From IMG/VR virus record IMGVR_UViG_3300035698_011231, positions 1 through 24,276 of that record: a DNA stretch of 24,276 nt; one strand, 5' to 3'. The translations under genes and the position numbers were made by a program. Shown piece by piece: positions 14,603-21,504 of the stretch. Each line of letters begins with the position of its first letter. The first letter of the stretch is position 1. Origin of the DNA: a virus. Under the pieces are notes generated by a model. It was not told where the DNA came from. It saw only the letters and a program-made list of their open reading frames with translations, and searched no databases.

Positions 14603-15766
14603 ATGGCCCTACAAACACCAGGGATGACAACTTCATACGACCAAAGTGCAACCTATATTCTTAGTTTGGACGAAATGGTAAGTGCTATTTTGCTAGATGA
14701 TGCTGATGTCTTATCAACATTGGGATTTTCTAATGAAGGGAAGCCAGTCACCCAAACAAAACACGAATGGGATGAAGACGAATTAAACCCAGTAACTGTT
14801 ACAGCAGGAAGAATTTTAGAATCAGCTGTATCAGCTACAGGTTCAGCCTTGTGCTTAACTAGCACAACCCACGCAGGAAGAGTAACTGCTGGAACATTAT
14901 TGACTGACCAGTTATCAGGCAAAAATGAAGTTTTACAAGTTACAGGAGTAAGTGGAGTTTCTGCCACAGTAACCCGTAGTTATGGTGGAACATCTGCTGA
15001 AACTCATGGAGCTACAGCTGCCTTTGATATTATTTCAAACCCACGCCCTCAAGGAATGACTGGACCAAAAGATGAATCGGTAGCCAGATCAAGAAGTTAT
15101 AATTACACTCAAATTTTCTCTAAAGGTGTAAGATTGTCAGGAACTGCTCTTGCTATTGAACACAATGGAATTGGAGCAGAGGATACATACCAAATTGATA
15201 AACGAATGCGTGAGTTGATTAGAGAATTAGACAGAACAATCATTATGGGTGTTAGATCGTCTGCTAATGTTGTAGATTCAACCTATGGAACAATGGGTGG
15301 TTTAATCGACTATATCAAACATGCTTCTAGCGGAAATATTACATCGACAGCAGAAACATTAGTCCCTAGCGTTTTAAATGCTATGATAAAACAAATTTGG
15401 GACGATGGAGGAAATCCAGATATGGTATTAGTTGGCGGAACTCAAAAACAAAAAATATCTGCCTTTGATAAAGAATATCGAAGATCAACAATGGATTCAC
15501 GCAGAGCTGGATTCACCGTAGAGGAATTTGTTTCAGATTTAGGTATCAATTTATCAGTAGTTGTCGATCGTTGGATTCCTAGCGATATGGCTATTGTAAT
15601 TGATTCTTCAAGAATTTTGATCAAATCTTTACAAGGAAGATCATTCTTCTTAGAAAAACTTGCCAAAACAGGTGATTCAGAAAATTGGGAGGTAGTCGGT
15701 GAATATACCATGGAAGTCAAGCAAGCTGCTAAAGCACATGCAATCCATTGGAATCTTAAACAATAA
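14603..15766 (+). CDS. Major capsid protein, SU10/DUF5309 type
   Basis: The 387-residue protein shows the pattern of this HK97-fold family: VTQTKHEWDEDELNP (49-63), a beta insertion (about 78-143), then SYNYTQIFSKGVRLSGTALA, a conserved helix with MRELIRELDRTIIMG, TMGGLIDYI, a DMVLVGG turn, and a C-terminal core with LVVVDRWIP-like strand and EKLAKTGD...EYTMEV. It would form the icosahedral shell. The insertion contains VTGVSGVSATVTRSYGG (113-129), which resembles part of the fibre protein. It starts 20 nt after the scaffold stop without SD. The family was first noted for Escherichia phage SU10, a podovirus, and is widespread. Confidence 0.9.
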   Translation: MALQTPGMTTSYDQSATYILSLDEMVSAILLDDADVLSTLGFSNEGKPVTQTKHEWDEDELNPVTVTAGRILESAVSATGSALCLTSTTHAGRVTAGTLLTDQLSGKNEVLQVTGVSGVSATVTRSYGGTSAETHGATAAFDIISNPRPQGMTGPKDESVARSRSYNYTQIFSKGVRLSGTALAIEHNGIGAEDTYQIDKRMRELIRELDRTIIMGVRSSANVVDSTYGTMGGLIDYIKHASSGNITSTAETLVPSVLNAMIKQIWDDGGNPDMVLVGGTQKQKISAFDKEYRRSTMDSRRAGFTVEEFVSDLGINLSVVVDRWIPSDMAIVIDSSRILIKSLQGRSFFLEKLAKTGDSENWEVVGEYTMEVKQAAKAHAIHWNLKQ

Positions 15767-15791
15767 TCTAATTAACTAATCTTATAATTAT

Positions 15792-16118
15792 ATGGGAGTA
15801 TCTAGAGGAGATTGTGTATCAGGTTATTATCCTAATATGGCGGGAACTAGCGGTGTAAAGAGCTATTTGAGTAATCTTAAAGCTCAGGTTATCAGCGGCA
15901 CGATTTTATCGGCAAATATACCTTACGCAGTTACTCATAACTTAGGACAGACTCCTGCCTTTGTCGGGATAACAACTAGAGCAGCAGCAGCAGAGCAAAC
16001 AGATGTTAGTGGTAGTGTAACTATTACTGAATCTACAGCATCAGCCGCTACAAGTGCTGTATTCTACGTTATCGGGAATAAAGGTGGAGTTAAGTATAAC
16101 GCCTTCTTACTTATTTAG
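15792..16118 (+). CDS. Small capsid-associated or receptor-type protein, 108 aa
   Basis: The protein begins MGVSRGDCVSGYYPNMAGTS and contains ANIPYAVTHNLGQTPAFVGI, a pattern seen in small trimeric beta domains of phage fibres and head fibres, followed by Thr/Ser/Ala-rich strands. It lies between the capsid gene and a strong terminator, so it may be made in capsid-like amounts, fitting a decoration or head-fibre protein. The stop is TAG (16116-16118) with a second in-frame TAA two codons on. A TATAAT at 15783-15788 is too close to the ATG for normal use. Confidence 0.6.
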   Translation: MGVSRGDCVSGYYPNMAGTSGVKSYLSNLKAQVISGTILSANIPYAVTHNLGQTPAFVGITTRAAAAEQTDVSGSVTITESTASAATSAVFYVIGNKGGVKYNAFLLI

Positions 16119-16142
16119 CCTTAAATAGCCTTATAACCTGTG

Positions 16143-16180
16143 GGAGTGTTGACAAACTTTTGTTAGCACTCCTTTTGTTT
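16143..16180 (+). terminator. Strong intrinsic terminator after the capsid genes
   Basis: GGAGTGTTGACAA (16143-16155) pairs with TTGTTAGCACTCC (16160-16172), 13 bp with two G/U pairs around a 4-nt loop, followed by TTTTGTTT. It separates the capsid group from the glycosyltransferase cassette and would lower expression of downstream genes. Confidence 0.88.
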
Positions 16181-16205
16181 AATAAAAATATTTAAAGAAA
16201 ACAAT

Positions 16206-17201
16206 ATGAAAATTTTAGTAGCGAACCAGACATTAGACATTTTAGCTGGAAGTGAAACGTATATATTAACTATGGCAACAGAGTTAAAGCGTTTAGGGCA
16301 TGAAGTGACAGCCTTTAGCCCACAATTAGGGATTATAGCCACTAAATTAGAGGCGATAGGAGTTAAATGTGTAAATACTCTAAATGGAGACGGAAGCCAC
16401 CAAATAAAGCCATTTAACCCAGTTTTAGAAGAAGCTGAGGGTAAGTTCGATGTGGCGATTTGTGCTCATTATGAAATTACTAAGGAAATAAGAAGAAAAT
16501 TTTCTAAATTACCAATCATAGCTGTTTGCCATGGGATAATACACTCAAATCCAAAAACTGGAGAAATTTTTCCAGAACATCCAGTCACGGATATGAATAT
16601 AAACCAATACATAGCAGTATCAGAAGAAGTCCAGAATTTATTAAAATCTGTTTATAATATTGATTCAGTAGTAATAAGAAACTGTTTCGATTTAGAAAGA
16701 TTTAAAAAAGAAGGAAAATTAAAAGAAAAACCAGAAACAATTTTGGTTAATTCAAACTATTGGGGAGTGGACGGAGAAATAAATGACATTATAAAGGATG
16801 TGGCAAAACATTATGATGCAAAATTTATAGGAATCGGAGCTAATTTTGTCCCCACTTATGAAACAGACTTAGTAATTAAAGATGCTGACGTGGTTTTTGG
16901 AATGGGGAGATCAGTGATAGAAGGAGTATGTGCCGGAAAGATTGGAGTTGTCCATGGCAGGTGGGGAACCGGGGGTGTTATTACTCCAGAAACATATAAA
17001 ACATTAAAGTTAACAAATTTTTCTGGAAGACCAGTTAAAGGAGAAGGAAAATTATTAAGTGCTAATGAAATTATTGAGCAAATCGATAATGCGTGGAATC
17101 AAAAAACAGTTAATGCTAATTATGCCATTATAAAAAAAGAAAATGATGTTAAAGTGGTGGCGGAAAAACTTTTAGCTATTGCTAATGAATTAATTAAATA
17201 A
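16206..17201 (+). CDS. Glycosyltransferase, GT-B fold (GT4-like)
   Basis: The 331-residue protein opens with MKILVANQTLDILAGSETYI, the glycine-rich start typical of GT4 enzymes, followed by an N-terminal Rossmann-like half (to about 160, including IIAVCHGII and QYIAVSEEVQNLL) and a shorter C-terminal half with DADVVFGMGRSVIEGVCAGK, the usual donor-binding E-x7-E-like region. It would move a sugar from a nucleotide-sugar donor. Donor and acceptor are unknown. It is the first gene after the capsid terminator, 87 nt downstream of the previous stop, and heads a cassette of four related genes. No SD; the ATG follows an A-rich leader. Confidence 0.78.
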   Translation: MKILVANQTLDILAGSETYILTMATELKRLGHEVTAFSPQLGIIATKLEAIGVKCVNTLNGDGSHQIKPFNPVLEEAEGKFDVAICAHYEITKEIRRKFSKLPIIAVCHGIIHSNPKTGEIFPEHPVTDMNINQYIAVSEEVQNLLKSVYNIDSVVIRNCFDLERFKKEGKLKEKPETILVNSNYWGVDGEINDIIKDVAKHYDAKFIGIGANFVPTYETDLVIKDADVVFGMGRSVIEGVCAGKIGVVHGRWGTGGVITPETYKTLKLTNFSGRPVKGEGKLLSANEIIEQIDNAWNQKTVNANYAIIKKENDVKVVAEKLLAIANELIK

Positions 17202-17213
17202 TAGTTAAAAATT

Positions 17214-17975
17214 ATGAAAATAATAGGATTAACAAAAATTAGAAATGAATCCAAGATTATAAAAGAAACATTAGACCATTGGGGGAAAATCTGCACAGGA
17301 GGAATTTATGTTGTCGATGATGCTTCTAATGACAATACAGTAGAAATTTGCAAAGAACATAAAGATGTTAAAAAAGTTATAGAAATAAAAAGCTGGGATT
17401 ATGACAGAGAGAGAGCAGAGTGGTTTAATAGGCAATTAGCTCTAGAAAAAGCCCAAGCAGAAGCAGAACCAGACGATTGGTTTGTTTATTTCGATGCAGA
17501 CGAAAGACTTTATTTCGATAGATGGGATTTATTTTTTGATAAAGAAGTTGGGGCCATAGCTTGCAAATTATATGATATTTATATAACGAAAGAAGACGAA
17601 AAAGAAATAGACCATAATAAAAGGAATTTTGTTGGACCAGAGTATAGAACAATAGTCTTTTTCTTCAAAAACTCGCCATATTTAAGATATAATAAACCAG
17701 ATCAAAGAATAGTTGATTTGCCAGGAGATTGTAAAATTGTAATATCTGGAATAATAAAACATTTCGGGAAAGGATTGTCAGTTGAACATTGGGAAGAAAC
17801 TTGTGATTACTATATAGATTTTTGGCCTAAATATGCTAATAAATGGAAAGATAGAAAAGGAAAAGCAGTCCATGAAAAGTCAGACTTTGGGAATGAATTG
17901 ATAAAATTTAGTGATGTTATTAATGGAAAAGAAACAGGTTTTTCTTTAGAAGACAAAATATATGGTAAAAATTAA
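17214..17975 (+). CDS. Glycosyltransferase family 2 (GT-A fold)
   Basis: The 253-residue protein has a GT2 beginning, GLTKIRNESKIIKETLDHW, then IYVVDDASNDNTVEIC with Asp35/Asp36 for the nucleotide, and WFVYFDADERL with the metal-binding DxD at Asp94-Ala-Asp96. The C-terminal part (GIIKHFGKGLSVEHWEETCD) resembles GT2 enzymes found in surface-polysaccharide and phage clusters. Both core motifs appear intact. It lies 12 nt after the GT4-like gene. Acceptor unknown; virion protein or host glycan are candidates. Confidence 0.82.
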   Translation: MKIIGLTKIRNESKIIKETLDHWGKICTGGIYVVDDASNDNTVEICKEHKDVKKVIEIKSWDYDRERAEWFNRQLALEKAQAEAEPDDWFVYFDADERLYFDRWDLFFDKEVGAIACKLYDIYITKEDEKEIDHNKRNFVGPEYRTIVFFFKNSPYLRYNKPDQRIVDLPGDCKIVISGIIKHFGKGLSVEHWEETCDYYIDFWPKYANKWKDRKGKAVHEKSDFGNELIKFSDVINGKETGFSLEDKIYGKN

Positions 17976-17994
17976 AAATAATTAATTTAAAATT

Positions 17995-18468
17995 ATGAAA
18001 ATTCAAATTTCTCCAGAGAAAAAAATTGATGATGCTATGGTTATTTGGCCATACAAAAAAAATGATGTTGATTTAGTTTTAGATCCAAGACCCCCGTATG
18101 GTTTAAAATTTAAAAAAGGGTCTATAAAAACAATTTATGCATTCGGGATATTGGGAATTACAAAAGAAAAAGAGATTATAGAAACTCTTAAAAGTTTTAT
18201 AGAAATTTTAGAACCAAAAGGAGAACTATATATAATTGAACAAGATTTAGATTATATTTTAAGATCAATGCTTGGTGGCGATCTAAGCGTTGAAGAATTT
18301 AACAAACATTATAGAAAAGAAACATATCTAAACCAAGATGAGATAGTAAAATATTTAGAAAAGGTTGGTTTTCCTGTTGATAAACAAGTTTGGTGGCAAG
18401 AATCAAATAAATTTATTAAAAAAAGTTCTGAAATAATTATTTCAGCAGTAAAAAATAATAATCAATAA
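17995..18468 (+). CDS. Methyltransferase-like protein lacking the SAM motif
   Basis: The 157-residue protein keeps the later landmarks of small class I methyltransferases found in glycan clusters: DVDLVLDPRPPYGLKFKKGS (25-44), TIYAFGILGI (46-55) where active relatives have a SHVLEH-like stretch, and ILEPKGELYIIEQ (71-83) matching the post-motif of Methyltransf_11-type folds. At the N-terminus, where LNLGCG-type motif I should be, it reads MKIQISPEKKIDD. It is therefore probably a pseudoenzyme or binding partner, unless SAM is bound differently. It sits between two glycosyltransferase genes, 19 nt after one and 1 nt before the next. Confidence 0.6.
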   Translation: MKIQISPEKKIDDAMVIWPYKKNDVDLVLDPRPPYGLKFKKGSIKTIYAFGILGITKEKEIIETLKSFIEILEPKGELYIIEQDLDYILRSMLGGDLSVEEFNKHYRKETYLNQDEIVKYLEKVGFPVDKQVWWQESNKFIKKSSEIIISAVKNNNQ

Positions 18469-18469
18469 T

Positions 18470-19672
18470 ATGGAAAATCAAAAAAAAATAAGAAAACCAT
18501 TGAAATTTGCTTCTCCAGATGGACCAACAGAAAAATATGTAAAACAACAAAGCGTAGAAGAGAATCCAAAGAATGTTGAATTTAATAATGCTTTGCCAAC
18601 CGCCTTGTTTATTGTTAGGGATAAAGGAGGATGTGGTTATTACAGATGCTACCAACCAGCCTCTTTTTTAAGAACAAGAGGTTTAATGAACACAATAGTA
18701 GATTTCAAAGAAACAACAAGAGAACATATTTTGCAAGCAGATATTATTATATTTCAAGAAGCTGGATCAATGAAATCAGTGGAAGCAATGAATTTTGCTA
18801 AAGAAAATGGAAAACCAGTTGTAATAGAAATGGATGACGAAATAAGAACAGTATCACCACATAATATTGGTGGCTATGGGGCCTGGAACCCAGGAACGCT
18901 ATTTATCCATAGATTTATTGAACAAATAAAAAGAGTTGATGCTGTAGTTGTTTCTACTCCACAATTAGCTAGAGAATATTCTTTGTATAATGATTCTATT
19001 TTTGTTTTACCTAACTTTTTAAATGAAAATAAGTGGGATAATAACCAAATTAAAAAACAAGACGGATATTTAAGAATAGGCTGGGCTGGAGGAAACGCCC
19101 ATCTTGATGATTTGAAATTAGTTTCAAAAGTAATAGAGAAAATTATTAAAGAATACAAGGGAAAAGTTAAATTTGAAACAATGGGAATGGTCAAAAAAGA
19201 ATTAGAGAATGTATTCTCTAATTTGGAAGAATTTCATGAAACTTGTCCAAAATGTGGTTATCAAGGAGAATCGGTCACTTGGACAGGAGAATCTTTAGAC
19301 AATTACCCGCTAGTTTTAGCTAGTCATGGGTGGGATGTAGCGATAGCTCCAATAGTTAATACATCGTTTAATTGTGCTAAGTCAGATTTGAAATTAAAAG
19401 AATACGCTGCCACAGGATACCCAATAGTAGCATCAGCAGTGACTCCATATATCGAAGCTAAGGAAGATGGGTGCGATGTTCTATTGGCAAAAACATTCGA
19501 TCAATGGTATAATTATATTAAAGAGTTGTTAGATAATGAAGACAGAAGGAAAGAAATAGTTAAAAATAACAAGAAATGGGTTTCTGATAAATGGATTGCT
19601 GACAATATTATTCTATATTATGATGCTTTTAAGCAAATAATAGAGAGAAAAAATAAATTAATTAAAAAATAA
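18470..19672 (+). CDS. Glycosyltransferase, GT-B fold, with a Cys-x2-Cys insert
   Basis: The 400-residue protein has a disordered basic N-terminus (1-40), a first domain with GGCGYYRCYQPASFLRTRG (53-71, typical of phage-type GT1/GT4 enzymes), VVIEMDDEIRTV, a linker, and a C-terminal donor domain with RIGWAGGNAHLDDL (202-215) and SDLKLKEYAATGYPIVASA (305-323). An insert carries ETCPKCGYQGE (257-267), half of a zinc-ribbon-like site; a matching second Cys pair is not obvious. It starts 1 nt after the previous stop and is the last of the cassette. Acceptor unknown. Confidence 0.78.
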   Translation: MENQKKIRKPLKFASPDGPTEKYVKQQSVEENPKNVEFNNALPTALFIVRDKGGCGYYRCYQPASFLRTRGLMNTIVDFKETTREHILQADIIIFQEAGSMKSVEAMNFAKENGKPVVIEMDDEIRTVSPHNIGGYGAWNPGTLFIHRFIEQIKRVDAVVVSTPQLAREYSLYNDSIFVLPNFLNENKWDNNQIKKQDGYLRIGWAGGNAHLDDLKLVSKVIEKIIKEYKGKVKFETMGMVKKELENVFSNLEEFHETCPKCGYQGESVTWTGESLDNYPLVLASHGWDVAIAPIVNTSFNCAKSDLKLKEYAATGYPIVASAVTPYIEAKEDGCDVLLAKTFDQWYNYIKELLDNEDRRKEIVKNNKKWVSDKWIADNIILYYDAFKQIIERKNKLIKK

Positions 19673-19676
19673 TTTT

Positions 19677-19955
19677 ATGAGTGAATTAAAAGAAGTAGGA
19701 ATATCTGGTGCAGTAGGAAAACAAGTTTTTGCTTCCACTAAACCTGTAATTCTTAAAAGTGTTATAACGACATCAACTGTTTCGGCAGGGACAATCATAG
19801 TTCGTGATGGTAACGCGTCAGGTGATGTTAGATTAACTATTGTGCAACCAATAAACAGCAGTAGCCAAAAGTCTCTAGATGGAAAAAGATTTGACAGAGG
19901 AATGCATGTAAAAGTAACAGGGATAGGGTCTTTAACCTATTTAGAGATAAAATAA
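19677..19955 (+). CDS. Small beta-rich virion protein, 92 aa
   Basis: The whole chain is short alternating strands with Gly/Ser turns (KPVILKSVITTSTVSAGTII and MHVKVTGIGSLTYLEIK), no signal peptide or membrane helix. It lies 4 nt after the glycosyltransferase cassette and before other beta-rich virion genes. A decoration, adaptor or fibre-base protein is plausible; I recognise no defined family. Confidence 0.55.
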   Translation: MSELKEVGISGAVGKQVFASTKPVILKSVITTSTVSAGTIIVRDGNASGDVRLTIVQPINSSSQKSLDGKRFDRGMHVKVTGIGSLTYLEIK

Positions 19956-19990
19956 AGGTCGAAACTTAAATAAAGTTTAATTAAAAAACT

Positions 19991-20491
19991 ATGGCCGCAA
20001 CATTCAAATTCGCACAAACAAACGGAGCAGGTGGAGATGTAACCGAACTTGGACTCTCTGGGAATTTATTTAATTTCAAGAATAAAGATGATGCTACCGC
20101 AGCTAATTATTCAAGCTACCCAGTGGTAGCAGGAACAAAAAGTTACGAAGTATGGTTAAGAGGAAAATTCACAGGAGCTTTCAATAAAGTTGACAATGTC
20201 CAATTTTGGAGATCAACAAACTTTTCTCCAGCCACTGGATTAGCAGTAAAATGGGATCCAGCCACTCCAAGTGCCTATTCCACGCCAGTTTCTGCTGTAA
20301 ATAAATGTGTTTCAGCAATACCAACTTCTGACCCAGCGACAGCTAATATCAGATGCAGAGGAGGATTAACATCTGGTTTAGTAGCTTCTGGATATACAGA
20401 TTATATTATTTTGCAATTAGAAACAACTGTTTCAGCAGCAGCAGGAGATACTTCTTTAGCTATCTTCACGCTGAATTATGACGAAAGTTAA
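19991..20491 (+). CDS. Beta-rich virion protein, 166 aa
   Basis: The sequence is rich in Thr, Ser, Ala, Gly and aromatic residues with strand-turn rhythm (SYEVWLRGKFTGAFNKVDNV, LAVKWDPATPSAYSTPVSAV) and ends IFTLNYDES. It has two cysteines and no membrane segment. This composition fits a tail, fibre or head-surface protein. A small AAACTT/AAGTTT hairpin lies in the 35-nt gap before it (19962-19978). No family recognised. Confidence 0.6.
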   Translation: MAATFKFAQTNGAGGDVTELGLSGNLFNFKNKDDATAANYSSYPVVAGTKSYEVWLRGKFTGAFNKVDNVQFWRSTNFSPATGLAVKWDPATPSAYSTPVSAVNKCVSAIPTSDPATANIRCRGGLTSGLVASGYTDYIILQLETTVSAAAGDTSLAIFTLNYDES

Positions 20492-20493
20492 TT

Positions 20494-20562
20494 AAAATTA
20501 GGGTCAAATATGGTTAGATCAAATAAAATTAGATTATAGGGATACCACCCTGACCAAATTTT
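20494..20562 (+). promoter_or_regulatory. Structured leader before the 215-residue gene
   Basis: AAAATT-AG-GGTCA (20494-20506) can pair with TGACC-A-AATTTT (20551-20562), enclosing the 71-nt gap and ending at the base before the next ATG. Inside is a 9-codon frame from 20510 (MVRSNKIRL). This could be a translational control element; chance pairing in AT-rich DNA is possible. Confidence 0.3.
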
Positions 20563-21210
20563 ATGGAAAATATAAATAATAAAATAGACAATTTATTACA
20601 AATAAGACAAGATTCAATGGTTAATTATGCTAAATCAACCAAAGAATTGATTGATATTGGAGTAAAAATTAAAAATAAAGAAACTGATGATATAACATTA
20701 CCAATATCATTCGAACAATATTTAGATCAATACAATGTTTCATCTTTAGAATTTGAGTGGGAAGTAATGTATAAAGATGGAACAATTTTAAAACAATTTA
20801 ATGGTAAAGTTGAAACTTTATTTAATCAAATAAATCAAGAGCAGTTAAAAAGTGTATCCTTTATATCAAATTTTAATTGGCCATCAGAGGCAGGGAAAAA
20901 TCCAAGAATAATAGCAAAATTGAATTGGGAAACTGGACTATTTGAGTTTACAAACGGGTTTGTGCCTCAAGAAGTTAGAGCAGAGGTTTGCATGAACCCA
21001 TTAGCTGGTAATAAAAAGCTGATAATAGTTACTAGAAAAAGTTTTAAGTTTTCTAAAGGAGAAATAGACGATAGATATAAAGAATTTTTTCCATTCTTTG
21101 ATGAATTGTTCTATTTCAATAGATTTATATTAGGATATGAAGTGCCAAATGTTGGGAAAAAAACAATAATAATCAGCCCAAATGGGACAATTTTAAATTT
21201 TAAAAATTAA
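20563..21210 (+). CDS. Hypothetical virion-region protein, 215 aa
   Basis: The N-terminal 45 residues are helical and polar (MENINNKIDNLLQIRQDSMV), followed by a mixed region with many aromatic residues (SSLEFEWEVMYKDGTIL, PFFDELFYFNRFILGYEVP) and a beta end (KKTIIISPNGTILNFKN). No catalytic motif, signal peptide or membrane segment is clear. It lies directly before the fibre gene with a 4-nt gap, so a fibre-attachment, baseplate or chaperone role is possible, but nothing in the sequence proves it. Confidence 0.6.
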   Translation: MENINNKIDNLLQIRQDSMVNYAKSTKELIDIGVKIKNKETDDITLPISFEQYLDQYNVSSLEFEWEVMYKDGTILKQFNGKVETLFNQINQEQLKSVSFISNFNWPSEAGKNPRIIAKLNWETGLFEFTNGFVPQEVRAEVCMNPLAGNKKLIIVTRKSFKFSKGEIDDRYKEFFPFFDELFYFNRFILGYEVPNVGKKTIIISPNGTILNFKN

Positions 21211-21214
21211 AAAT

Positions 21215-21490
21215 ATGGGATTAGATCCAGTAATAAATTTTGGAAAAGTAACCGTATCGGCTGGATACGATTCAGCAGATACTTCAATAGATTTGTCTGC
21301 TGGAGATGGGGCAAAGCTACCAGACCCAAGTGCCGATGGAGAATTTAATCTTGTTTGGTTTAATTCTAGCGATTATAACGATCCAGCAGATGACCCAAAT
21401 GTAGAAATAATTAGAGTTACGGGCATAAGTTCAGATACACTAACAATAGAAGAGCTCAAGAAGATACCACTGCCAAAGATCACAATTTAG
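21215..21490 (+). CDS. Tail fibre protein, N-terminal part, cut by a frameshift
   Basis: The frame gives 91 residues: a beta module with VTVSAGYDSADTSIDLSAGD, then IIRVTGISSDTLTIE (65-79). After Glu79 the normal continuation of this module is in the -1 frame: R-A-Q-E-D-T-T-A-K-D-H, running straight into the next open frame. In the given frame the last 12 residues are non-homologous and stop at TAG (21488-21490). A single missing base near 21451 (most simply an A from GAAAGA) explains everything. The module probably anchors the fibre to the virion. It begins 4 nt after the previous gene. Confidence 0.7.
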   Translation: MGLDPVINFGKVTVSAGYDSADTSIDLSAGDGAKLPDPSADGEFNLVWFNSSDYNDPADDPNVEIIRVTGISSDTLTIEELKKIPLPKITI

Positions 21491-21504
21491 CCAGTAAAAC
21501 ATAT

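Noticed and set aside
15783-15794. TATAAT just before the 108-residue gene as a third leaderless promoter
   Set aside because: Only 3 nt separate it from the ATG, so transcription would begin inside the start codon, and no -35 box is seen.
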